NCBI GenBank assembly: GCA_041658565.1 | Contig: JBAZZY010000036.1 | Location: 1-25,041, forward strand | Length of the DNA stretch: 25,041 nucleotides | Source: Actinomycetota bacterium | GTDB lineage: Bacteria; Actinomycetota; AC-67 | Reading direction: 5' to 3' | Shown: in pieces, positions 1 to 5,924 of the stretch | How the letters are laid out: every line of letters begins with the position of its first letter | How positions within the stretch are numbered: the first letter of the stretch is position 1 | The notes under the pieces: model-generated | The model's input: only the letters and a program-made list of their open reading frames with translations | The model's database searches: none | What the model was told of the DNA's origin: nothing | Position numbers and translations under genes: made by a program

Positions 1-65
1 CTCTCGGCTCATAGCCAGCTTCGGCCTGCCCTACCGCGTTCTCCCTCCAAAGCCCCTATCCCGGT

Positions 66-87
66 GCGGTGACGCTACCATCACCGC
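66..87. terminator. Small hairpin, possible terminator
   Basis: GCGGTGA (66-72) and TCACCGC (81-87) form a perfect 7-bp inverted repeat with an 8-nt loop. There is no T-run after it, so termination is only a guess. The rest of 1-117 shows no convincing coding frame and is probably the tail of a preceding cassette. Confidence 0.3.
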
Positions 88-117
88 GATGGATCGAAGC
101 CTTGGGCATTTTCATAC

Positions 118-178
118 CGATAACTCGTCGCTCGACCCGACCGACTTCGCCGGCTGCTCAGCCGCCAGGACGTTAACT
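118..178 (+). other. attC-like site (degenerate)
   Basis: The left core is CGATAAC (118-124) and the right core GTTAACT (172-178). The 3' hairpin arm contains CTGCTCAGCCGCC, as in the site at 2865-2937. The pairing CGTCGCT (126-132) with AGCCGCC (160-166) is imperfect. It is called because its right half closely resembles the stronger sites and because a gene begins right after it. Confidence 0.5.
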
Positions 179-269
179 AGTCGAAGCGCTTCTCGAAGGG
201 GGTAAAGTCGCGGACCCTGCCACGCTGAGACGAGCGATCGAGAGTCACTCCCGCGAATGGGGTGCGCGG

Positions 270-857
270 GTGGAATCGACTCCGGATGAGGCGCTCATTT
301 ATGTGGACCCGGGGGCTCCAGACGCAGGCACGCGTGTCCGCTTGGTGGATGGGATGTTCATTGTCGCAAGGTCGGACCCTGATCTCGGCTGGGTCGAGGT
401 TGAGTCGACGTCCTATGGGGAGGCGTGGGCTTCGATAGTGTCATTCCGTCGGGGCCATGCCCGCAGGCTACTTTCCGGTTGGGGTGCGTGGACACTGGTT
501 GGGGTAGTCGCTGCGCTTGGTGTGTGGGTGGACGCGTCTCCACGGTGGCTTGATGAGGTGCTCTGGCGGGGTCCGTTGATCGTTGGCTGCGTTCTCTGGT
601 TTACGCGCATTCCCTTCCGCCAGCCCTATGTCGGCTTGTTCGCTGCCATTGGTCTGTGGTCCCTGAGCCTGGTCATATCTCAGGCGGTAGGACCGTCGGA
701 CTGGGGACTTGCCATCGGCGTGTCTGTGTTCGTGGTCTGTGCGGCGGGCTTTGTGGGATCTGAAGGGCTTAGGATTCCGGGCATTGCGGTTGCGCACTTA
801 GACCCGAACCCCGAGCACGCGGCCTCACGGGTGGTGCGTTGGGAGCAAGGGGTCTGA
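270..857 (+). CDS. Multi-pass membrane protein, unknown function, possibly 5'-truncated
   Basis: The family is not recognised. The 195-residue product has a soluble N-terminal part of about 65 residues, then roughly four hydrophobic segments rich in Trp and Gly (about residues 68-88, 97-111, 120-138 and 145-165) and a short polar tail. The annotated start is a GTG with only a weak upstream GGGG. The same frame stays open and looks protein-like back to the attC-like core at 172-178, with no ATG, GTG or TTG in between, so the original N-terminus may have been lost at the cassette junction. A pair of IS-like repeats begins 4 bp after the stop. Confidence 0.6.
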   Translation: MESTPDEALIYVDPGAPDAGTRVRLVDGMFIVARSDPDLGWVEVESTSYGEAWASIVSFRRGHARRLLSGWGAWTLVGVVAALGVWVDASPRWLDEVLWRGPLIVGCVLWFTRIPFRQPYVGLFAAIGLWSLSLVISQAVGPSDWGLAIGVSVFVVCAAGFVGSEGLRIPGIAVAHLDPNPEHAASRVVRWEQGV

Positions 858-860
858 TCG

Positions 861-901
861 GGGACATGGGTGACACTTCAGTCCAGGGACATGGGTGACA
901 C
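861..901. repeat. Tandem 16-bp direct repeat resembling an IS481-type terminus
   Basis: GGGACATGGGTGACAC occurs at 861-876 and again at 886-901, a 25-bp period. From general knowledge, this motif resembles the ends of IS481-family elements in high-GC bacteria, which often read GTGTCACCCATGTCCC. No transposase remains nearby, so this would be a solo end or excision scar. The IS assignment is from memory and was not searched. Confidence 0.5.
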
Positions 902-1550
902 GGTGATTCAGGCGAGCAAGACGGTGGCTGGTCCACCGAAAGGCGGATGCGCCAGTTGGTGGTTGTTCCGCCGCCCACCCCGTTTCCTGTTTCATTCCGC
1001 CCTCGTACCCGGTGCCGCCATTCTCCTTTGGAATGCCAGCCTTCCAGGCTTCTCGCCACTGTACTTTGCGGGCATCTTGTTGTCGGGCCTGGGCGCGATC
1101 GTCTGGGCGATCCGGTTGGTCGGGCGCGTCGTGTCATCGCGCAAGGAATGCGCGAAGCAGGGTCTTCGCGGGTATGCATGGTTCGCGGTCGCGCCCGTCG
1201 CGGGGCTCCTTGTGCTGGCCCTTAACTACTCCAACGTTCCGCTCAGGGTTCGATGGACGATTGCGAAGGGAGATTTCGTGTCCGTTCTCAGGTCGGCGCC
1301 CCCTCCGACTTCGCGGACTGAATGGGAGGACTTCGTTGCGCCGGCGCGAATTGGAACGTACAAGATTCCGAAGGCAGTCCGGGTGGGGGATGGAGTGATC
1401 TTCTTCGAGTCGACCGGAAACCTGTTCGATGACGCGGGATTTGCCTACTTGCCGACAGGGCCGTTTCCGGAGATTGACACCGGCTGGTTCGAGAACCCGC
1501 AGTACTTCGCTCTCGGGGGCGGTTGGTATGCGTGGACAGCAAGCTGGTAA
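870..1550 (+). CDS. Membrane-anchored protein of unknown function
   Basis: The product has up to 226 residues. After a short polar N-terminus come three hydrophobic segments (about residues 40-56, 62-82 and 101-118), then a soluble C-terminal domain of about 100 residues ending in GGGWYAWTASW. The first GTG (870) lies inside the IS-like repeat. An in-frame ATG at 891 and a GTG at 903 are alternatives, and no clear ribosome binding site separates them, so the N-terminus may have been replaced when the repeat arrived. A strong attC site begins 12 bp after the stop, making this the last gene of its cassette. Function unknown. Confidence 0.6.
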   Translation: MTLQSRDMGDTVIQASKTVAGPPKGGCASWWLFRRPPRFLFHSALVPGAAILLWNASLPGFSPLYFAGILLSGLGAIVWAIRLVGRVVSSRKECAKQGLRGYAWFAVAPVAGLLVLALNYSNVPLRVRWTIAKGDFVSVLRSAPPPTSRTEWEDFVAPARIGTYKIPKAVRVGDGVIFFESTGNLFDDAGFAYLPTGPFPEIDTGWFENPQYFALGGGWYAWTASW

Positions 1551-1562
1551 GAGGCAAACGCG

Positions 1563-1637
1563 GTTCAACTCGCGGCTACAACGGACCGTTCGCCCGCTGC
1601 GCGGGCGTCCGGCCGCTGAGCCGCCAAGTCGTTAGGC
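1563..1637 (+). other. attC recombination site (strong)
   Basis: Left core GTTCAAC (1563-1569) and right core GTTAGGC (1631-1637) both match the integron consensus RYYYAAC/GTTRRRY. The inner boxes CGCGGCT (1571-1577) and AGCCGCC (1619-1625) pair at 6 of 7 positions, with extra unpaired bases typical of attC. At 75 bp it has a usual attC length, and it is very similar to the site at 2394-2469. Confidence 0.82.
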
Positions 1638-1640
1638 GTC

Positions 1641-2399
1641 TTGGCGGTGCGCAATCCAAAGCAAGAAGTCGCCCTCCGCCGGATCATTGTGTCTGCCGAA
1701 TCGAACGCGGCGATTATTGGCCTCTTCCTGTTCGGGTCCTGGCGAACTCCCGCGGCCGATAGTTGGAGCGATCTCGATTTGCTGGCGGTGTTGTCGACGG
1801 ATCCAAGCGCCGACGAAAGGGCGCTTGATTGGTTACCTGATCTTGGCCGTCGGTTCGTCCTCCAGCAAGAGCGAGATGACCGCGGCGTTCTTAGCCGAGC
1901 GGTCTATGAGGACGGTCTATGGCTCGATGTCCTCAGCGTGTCACTGGAGTCCATCCATCGGATCAAGGAATGGCGAGGCGTCCCGTTCCATCGTCCCCCT
2001 GCGGCGCTGATCGCTTGTTCCGATGAACTCCGGAAACTTGTTGAGACTGCGAAGCCAACCGAACCGAATCACTCGGTCGATCAGATCAGAGAGGCGATTG
2101 AGCGGGCAAAGTTCCTCGCTGTTCAAGCCCTGAAAAGCCACGTCCGCGGCAAGGCTCTGGTCGCTCGTCACCTTTCACTGGAACTTTGGCAGGAGTACCT
2201 GGTCGTACTCATGGTCGCTCGTGAACTCGACGGCGGATTCACGGAGCCCTCTTCGGCGGTGATGGAACTGGCGCCGCCGCTACCCGACAGCGTGCTGTCA
2301 GCGGTCAGGGCCTGCGATGAGGTAGCAAGTGACATACTGCCTGGATACTTGGCGATGGCGCCGGTGATTGAAGGACTTCGGGATGCAGCGAACGCCTAA
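1641..2399 (+). CDS. Nucleotidyltransferase-fold protein, aminoglycoside adenylyltransferase-like
   Basis: The 252-residue product has a polymerase-beta-type nucleotidyltransferase head: FGSW at 31-34 and SDLD at 43-46, which fits the GS(x)nDxD metal-binding motif, and a possible third Asp at 96 (LWLDVL). The rest is helical and may resemble the C-terminal domain of ANT-type enzymes. Such proteins transfer AMP from ATP to small molecules including aminoglycosides; whether this one acts on a drug is unknown. The TTG start lies 3 bp after the attC core, and GTG at 1647 is an equally possible start. Its stop codon lies inside the left core of the next attC, so this is a typical one-gene cassette. 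Confidence 0.75.
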   Translation: MAVRNPKQEVALRRIIVSAESNAAIIGLFLFGSWRTPAADSWSDLDLLAVLSTDPSADERALDWLPDLGRRFVLQQERDDRGVLSRAVYEDGLWLDVLSVSLESIHRIKEWRGVPFHRPPAALIACSDELRKLVETAKPTEPNHSVDQIREAIERAKFLAVQALKSHVRGKALVARHLSLELWQEYLVVLMVARELDGGFTEPSSAVMELAPPLPDSVLSAVRACDEVASDILPGYLAMAPVIEGLRDAANA

Positions 2400-2469
2400 C
2401 TCGCGGCTACAACGGACCGCCCGCCCGCTTCGCGCGGCCGCGGACCGCTGAGCCGCCAAGACGTTGAAC
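2394..2469 (+). other. attC recombination site (strong)
   Basis: Left core GCCTAAC (2394-2400) overlaps the preceding stop codon, and right core GTTGAAC is at 2463-2469. Inner boxes CGCGGCT (2402-2408) and AGCCGCC (2451-2457) pair at 6 of 7 positions. The outer arms match the site at 1563-1637 almost base for base while the loop differs, as expected for sites captured by one integron. Confidence 0.83.
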
Positions 2470-2483
2470 GGACTGAGGTAGAC

Positions 2484-2849
2484 ATGGGTTCCGGATCTGT
2501 GACTTACGGGCGTACGAGACGATTGCCCGCTGTTCTCAGAGCCGCTGTTGGCGCTGTGGCGGGCGTTCTTCTCATCTCGCAAGGGGGTCAGATCTTCGCC
2601 GCGCCGGTCACCGTCCCCGCGCTGTGCTGGTCCATCGCGTCAGCGCACACCCGAAGCGCTCGGATCCTGTTGTCCGTCGTTCTCGCACTCACTTTGGCGG
2701 TGCTTGGATGGTTCCTCGTATATCTGCTCGTCAAGGAACGGCAGCCTTGGATCGTCCTGGGACCCGCCGTGGCGCTCGCGGCCGGAATAGGCTTGTCGTT
2801 GCGCCTATCGGCGCGGTTCCCTCGGCCCATGTCGAATCCGGCACAATGA
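2484..2849 (+). CDS. Small integral membrane protein, unknown function
   Basis: The 121-residue product has three predicted membrane segments (about residues 18-40, 60-84 and 90-107), a basic N-terminus (YGRTRR) and a short polar tail. A GAGG ribosome binding site lies 6-9 bp before the ATG. The gene fills the space between two strong attC sites and so forms a single-gene cassette. No family is recognised. Confidence 0.65.
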   Translation: MGSGSVTYGRTRRLPAVLRAAVGAVAGVLLISQGGQIFAAPVTVPALCWSIASAHTRSARILLSVVLALTLAVLGWFLVYLLVKERQPWIVLGPAVALAAGIGLSLRLSARFPRPMSNPAQ

Positions 2850-2864
2850 TGGACAGCAGGTGCC

Positions 2865-2937
2865 GTTCAACTTGCGACTGGAGCAGACCGTCCGCCGCTT
2901 CGCGGCGTCCGGCTGCTCAGCCGCAGGATCGTTCTAC
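2865..2937 (+). other. attC recombination site
   Basis: Left core GTTCAAC (2865-2871) is canonical; right core GTTCTAC (2931-2937) departs from GTTRRRY at the RRR positions. Inner boxes TGCGACT (2873-2879) and AGCCGCA (2919-2925) pair at 6 of 7. The hairpin loop is a short GC-rich stem around CCGCTTCGCGG. Confidence 0.75.
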
Positions 2938-2954
2938 GGACCGAGAGTCGTGAC

Positions 2955-3215
2955 TTGACGCTGGAGGACTTCATCGAGTTCCGGCGCCGCGGCATCGCCA
3001 GCCGTATCCTCGACCACGCGGAGGAGGTGGCGGCGTCGCGTTCCTCGATCGTGGGGATCGGCGTCGGACTCCATCCCGGCTACAACGCGGCACAACGTCT
3101 GTACGTGAAGAGGGGATACGTACCGGACGGGCTCGGAGTCACCTACGACGACCGTTACGTGAAGGAAGGCGAGCAGGTCCACATGGACGACAAGCTTGTT
3201 CTCCACTTCCTGTGA
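2955..3215 (+). pseudogene. GNAT acetyltransferase, C-terminal fragment
   Basis: The 86-residue frame contains GNAT motif A (FRRRGIASRIL, the acetyl-CoA loop, residues 9-19) and motif B (AAQRLYVKRGY, around 46-56), then the C-terminal strands. Complete GNAT proteins have about 70 or more residues before motif A; here only eight remain, and the frame starts at a TTG 18 bp after the attC core. The N-terminal half, which normally helps build the substrate site, is missing, so this is most likely a 5'-truncated remnant created at the cassette boundary. An alternative is a minimal GNAT-like protein still translated from TTG. Confidence 0.65.
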
Positions 3216-3268
3216 ACGGAGCTCGGCTCAGAACGTGATCGCCGCAGCCGCCGCAAGGCTCTTGCGAC

Positions 3269-3302
3269 CGGCAACCCGCAGGGTACGAACGAACCGTTGC
3301 CG
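3269..3302. promoter_or_regulatory. Inverted repeat upstream of the antitoxin gene
   Basis: CGGCAAC (3269-3275) and GTTGCCG (3296-3302) are perfect 7-bp inverted arms separated by 20 bp. They lie just upstream of the -10 box at 3317, and the right arm covers the place expected for a -35 box. Type II antitoxins often bind such repeats to autoregulate, so this is a candidate operator; it could also be a hairpin. Confidence 0.3.
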
Positions 3303-3316
3303 TGAGGTCCGGCTGG

Positions 3317-3322
3317 TAGACT
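3317..3322 (+). promoter_or_regulatory. -10 box, likely leaderless promoter of the antitoxin gene
   Basis: TAGACT fits the actinobacterial -10 pattern TANNNT and ends 6 bp before the ATG at 3329, which would give a leaderless or nearly leaderless mRNA. The -35 region is poor (GTTGCC at 3296-3301, 15-bp spacing). Confidence 0.4.
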
Positions 3323-3328
3323 GAGGGT

Positions 3329-3556
3329 ATGGAACTGCTGGATCGGATCGTCGTGGAGCCGGACGTTCGGTTCGGGAAGCCATGTGTGCGCGGGATGCGC
3401 ATCTCGGTTGGGGATGTGCTCGGCTACCTCGCTGGGGGCATGTCTGAGACAGAGATCCTGGCGGATTTCCCTCAACTCACGCACGATGACATCCGGGCGT
3501 GCCTAGCCTACGCGGCAGAACGCGAGCGCCGTACCCTCACCAGCCCCGCCGCCTGA
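3329..3556 (+). CDS. DUF433 antitoxin
   Basis: The 75-residue product is a typical DUF433 protein: DRIVVEPDVRFGKPCVRGMRI at residues 5-25, then ISVGDVLGYLAGGMSETEIL and FPQLTHDDIRACLAYA, the small winged-helix-like fold also seen in VapB-like antitoxins. It is the expected size. These are usually encoded just before a DUF5615 (PIN-like) toxin, and the next reading frame starts 2 bp after this stop and is such a toxin. Together they form a type II toxin-antitoxin cassette, a common kind of cargo thought to stabilise cassette arrays. Confidence 0.85.
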   Translation: MELLDRIVVEPDVRFGKPCVRGMRISVGDVLGYLAGGMSETEILADFPQLTHDDIRACLAYAAERERRTLTSPAA

Positions 3557-3557
3557 G

Positions 3558-3892
3558 ATGGCTCGACTGCTCTTCGATGAACCGCTTTCCGAGCGGCTTG
3601 TGAGGTACTTGCCGACGTGTTCCCCGGCTCCCTGCACGTCCGACCGCTCGGGCGCGGAGGTGCCGGAGACGGAGCAGTCTGGGACCTTGCCCGCGAGCAT
3701 GGGTGCATGGTCGTCAGCAAGGACGAGGACTTCCATCGGCTAGCCGTGTTGCGCGGCGGGCCACCGAAGTTCATCTGGATCCGCTTGGGCAACTGCCGAA
3801 CAGATGACATCGCGCAGCTACTCCGACGGCATAGCGAGGACATCGCTCGGTTCGATCAACAGGACGTGGCCACCGTGCTGGAACTAGGTTGA
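3558..3892 (+). pseudogene. DUF5615 PIN-like toxin, frameshifted
   Basis: The start MARLLFDEPLSERLVRYL is in one frame, but the continuation FPGSLHVRPLGRGGAGDGAV and VSKDEDFHRLAVLRGGPPK is in another, read from about 3617 to the stop at 3892. One missing base near 3609-3613 (TACTTGCCGAC where TACTTGGCCGAC would keep the frame) explains the break; joined, the protein would be about 111 residues, normal for the family. The acidic pair in SKDEDF, part of the PIN-like active site, is present. The conserved N-terminal DENLS motif reads DEPLS, an unusual Asn-to-Pro change. The toxin is probably inactive, unless the base is a sequencing error. Confidence 0.75.
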
Positions 3893-4109
3893 TCTTGAAA
3901 CTCGAGCCGTTTCGCCGCCGACTGGTGCGGTGTTGCGTTAACTGCAACCGGGATCGGGGTCTGGTTCATCATGAGGCGTGAAACCTCTGAGGGCGATACG
4001 TGATGGTCGGCGATGCGCAAATGAACTCCGAATGTCGTGGTGGTTGCTGCAGGCGCTGGACCCGGCCGGCTTCGCCTTGTGCGGTTCAGTCGCAGGACGT
4101 TAGACGGCC
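3893..4109. other. Intergenic stretch containing a degenerate attC
   Basis: This stretch has no convincing coding frame. Its right end carries the canonical core GTTAGAC (4099-4105) preceded by AGTCGCA (4088-4094). A possible left end is CGTTAAC (3936-3942) followed directly by TGCAACC (3943-3949), which pairs with AGTCGCA at about 5 of 7 positions. That would make a site of 170 bp (3936-4105), longer than usual. GTTGCGTTAACTGCAAC is also locally palindromic. Confidence 0.45.
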
Positions 4110-4898
4110 GTGAACGAGATTCAACTCCCACAAGGGCGGGTCAATGCGGGCGTCGTGCGCGTCGGCGACACGGTTCGTCGGCCGACGGGGCCATGGACGC
4201 CGACCATCCACGCGTACCTCGATCATCTCGAACGCCGGGGGTTCGCGGGCGCGCCTCGTGTTCTCGGGACCGACGAGGAGGGCCGCGAGATCCTCACGTT
4301 CATTGAGGGTGAGGTTCCGCACGATGCGGACTGGAACCCGGGGATGCCGAACCTGTGGCCCGAACATCTTCGCGGGGGCGAGACCCTCCGTGCGGCTGGG
4401 GCGATGCTCAGAGCGCTTCACAATGCGTCGGCCGGGTTCGTTCCTATCGATCCGGTGTGGCGTGAGCACGGCACCCCGATGCGGCCTGACGAGATCGTGA
4501 CGCACGGCGATGTCGGTCAACACAACACCGTCTACCGAGATGGCATGGCGGTCGCGTTCATCGACTGGGACGGCGCGATGCCCAACCTGCCGATCCTCGA
4601 GTTCGGGAAAGCGGCATGGAGCTTTGTGCCGCTGGGCGAGGATCGCGTCAACCGCAACGGCGGCTGGCCGACAGCCGAGGAGATGGTCGAGCGGTTGGTC
4701 GTTTTCTGTCGCGCGTATGGAGAGACCCGCCGCTCTGTCATCCGGTGGGCCCTGCAGCACAGCAGGCAGCGCGGGGTGGAGAAACTCCGCTACTGGAAGC
4801 TGAATGCCGCTGAGGCGGCGGAGGCCCTCGATGTGATCGCGCGCGATCTGCGATGGTTCTCGGAACACGAGGACACCATCACGCGGGCGCTGGATTAA
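4110..4898 (+). CDS. Phosphotransferase of the APH / choline-kinase fold
   Basis: The 262-residue product has the kinase motif VTHGDVGQHN (H132, G133, D134, N139), where D134 would be the catalytic base, and IDWDG (D152, D154) binding metal. The family phosphorylates aminoglycosides, macrolides, homoserine, choline and similar small molecules; the substrate here cannot be told from sequence. The N-terminal lobe is short compared with typical APHs (about 300 residues). The GTG start lies 4 bp after the attC core GTTAGAC, so almost no leader is present. The stop codon overlaps GATTAAC, a possible left core of the next site. Confidence 0.75.
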   Translation: MNEIQLPQGRVNAGVVRVGDTVRRPTGPWTPTIHAYLDHLERRGFAGAPRVLGTDEEGREILTFIEGEVPHDADWNPGMPNLWPEHLRGGETLRAAGAMLRALHNASAGFVPIDPVWREHGTPMRPDEIVTHGDVGQHNTVYRDGMAVAFIDWDGAMPNLPILEFGKAAWSFVPLGEDRVNRNGGWPTAEEMVERLVVFCRAYGETRRSVIRWALQHSRQRGVEKLRYWKLNAAEAAEALDVIARDLRWFSEHEDTITRALD

Positions 4899-5005
4899 CC
4901 TCGTCTTGCCAGGAGAGACGTTGCCGCTATGTCGGTTCTGAACCCGGCGCAGGAACCGGCCGCTCGGCCGCGAACGGGCGGCGCTGACGCGCAGGGTCGT
5001 TCGGC
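4893..5005 (+). other. attC-like site (degenerate)
   Basis: The right end CTGACGCGCAGGGTCGTTCGGC (4984-5005) resembles the right ends of the other sites and finishes in GTTCGGC (4999-5005). The left core may be GATTAAC (4893-4899, overlapping the stop codon) or TCTGAAC (4937-4943). The stretch between is GC-rich and can fold, but I could not find convincing inner-box pairing. An open frame starting at ATG 4929 runs through this site and is not a real start. Confidence 0.45.
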
Positions 5006-5018
5006 AGAAGGAGATGAC

Positions 5019-5738
5019 ATGCCAGACATGAAGCTTCACGGACAGGCCATGCTCGACTACCTCGCGGGCGACGCGAATGCCCAGTGCGTTCTTCGTCGGG
5101 ACGACGGTTTCGCCTATCCACCGATCTACGCGAAGCAGTTCTTCTATCCCGATGGTCTGCCCGAACTCGACCGTCTGGCCGTTGAGCAGTGTTCCGGACG
5201 CGTGCTCGACATCGGTGCGGGAGCGGGATCGCATTCGCTTGCGATTCAGGACAAAGGACTTGACGTGACGTCTGTTGACATCTCCAGCAAGGCGGTGCAG
5301 GTCATGACGGCGCGGGGACTCAAGAACCCGATCGTGGGCGATGTGTTCGACGCGTACCCTCGCCCGTTCGATACCGTGCTCGTGATTCTCAACATCGGGA
5401 TCGTCCGCGATCTTGCTGGACTTGATCGGTTCTTGGCGCTTCTTGACTCCCTTTTGACGAAGGGCGGTCAACTCATCACCGATTCCTTCGATCCGAGGAA
5501 TCCCAGTGACGAAGCCTATGGGAAGTACCAGCAGGGCAAGATCGCCAAAGGGTGCTACCTCGGTGAACGCACACTGAGGTTTGAGTATCGAGATCAGACC
5601 AGTGATTGGTTCGAGTGGATGCACGTCGACTCCGACACACTGGGGCAGCGCGTTTCCGATGCCGGCTGGTGCATGCAGACAATCGGGATTGAGGGGGATC
5701 GGTTTCTTGTGCGCATCACCCACGCCGAGGGGTCGTGA
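5019..5738 (+). CDS. Class I SAM-dependent methyltransferase
   Basis: The 239-residue product has motif I VLDIGAGAGSHS (62-73, SAM-binding glycine loop) and an acidic residue at the end of the second strand (SVDIS, D87), and a later strand VLVILNIGI. It would transfer a methyl group from SAM to an unknown acceptor. The ATG at 5019 is chosen because AAGGAGA lies 4 bp before it; the upstream in-frame ATG at 4929 would translate the attC-like site. The gene is followed 6 bp later by a truncated kinase frame in the same cassette. Confidence 0.8.
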   Translation: MPDMKLHGQAMLDYLAGDANAQCVLRRDDGFAYPPIYAKQFFYPDGLPELDRLAVEQCSGRVLDIGAGAGSHSLAIQDKGLDVTSVDISSKAVQVMTARGLKNPIVGDVFDAYPRPFDTVLVILNIGIVRDLAGLDRFLALLDSLLTKGGQLITDSFDPRNPSDEAYGKYQQGKIAKGCYLGERTLRFEYRDQTSDWFEWMHVDSDTLGQRVSDAGWCMQTIGIEGDRFLVRITHAEGS

Positions 5739-5744
5739 GGCGGA

Positions 5745-5900
5745 GTGAACGCTGATTCCCTGGGGCAGATCGTCATCCTGAACGGGGTGCAGCGATCGGG
5801 GAAGACGAGCATTGCGCAGGTCATGCAAGGCACATTCCCCGGCCTCTGGATCAACCTTGGCAGCGGATCGACCGCTCGCTTCGTGGGCTCCGGCCGCTGA
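5745..5900 (+). pseudogene. Chloramphenicol-phosphotransferase-like gene, 5' fragment
   Basis: The 51-residue frame starts at GTG and reads VILNGVQRSGKTSIAQVMQ, a Walker A P-loop with flanks like chloramphenicol 3-O-phosphotransferase (CPT family), followed by GLWINLG, where family members continue with GVD and another 120-150 residues. Here the frame runs straight into attC-like sequence and stops. The ATP-binding loop is intact but the rest of the kinase is missing, so the product should be inactive. It follows the methyltransferase by 6 bp and may have been co-translated with it. Confidence 0.7.
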
Positions 5901-5918
5901 GCCGCTAAACCATTAGGA
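5848..5918 (+). other. attC-like site inside and after the truncated kinase gene
   Basis: GGATCAAC (5848-5855) acts as left core; GGCCGCTGAGCCGCTAAACC, ending at 5911, is the typical right arm; the right core ATTAGGA (5912-5918) has lost the first G of GTT. AGCGG and CCGCT provide inner pairing. ATTAGGAGG at 5912-5920 also supplies the ribosome binding site for the next gene. Confidence 0.6.
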
Positions 5919-5924
5919 GGCTGC

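Larger units (their letters stand above)
118..5918 (+). mobile_element. Integron-type gene-cassette array without integrase (CALIN-like)
   Basis: Several sites in this span share the attC plan: a left core RYYYAAC, an inner imperfect hairpin whose 3' half reads CTGAGCCGC or a close variant, and a right core GTTRRRY. They lie between short same-strand genes, often overlapping the stop codon of the gene before and lying within 3-30 bp of the start of the gene after, which is how integron cassettes are built. Sites at 1563-1637, 2394-2469 and 2865-2937 are convincing; those at 118-178, 3936-4105, 4893-5005 and 5848-5918 are degenerate. No tyrosine recombinase gene is present; by cassette orientation it would lie to the left if it exists. 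That this is an integron array is inferred from site structure and gene order. Confidence 0.75.

Noticed and set aside
3213..3302. Possible decayed attC between the GNAT fragment and the antitoxin gene
   Set aside because: TGTGAAC overlaps the stop codon, and CCCGCAGGGTACGAAC resembles a decayed right end, but no inner-box pairing was found. The inverted repeat here is better explained as an operator.
4929..5018. N-terminal extension of the methyltransferase from ATG 4929
   Set aside because: It would translate an attC-like site; a good ribosome binding site precedes ATG 5019.
4086..5828. 580-codon open frame on the minus strand
   Set aside because: It lies opposite the APH-fold kinase and methyltransferase genes and crosses an attC-like site; the product is low in structure-like patterns.
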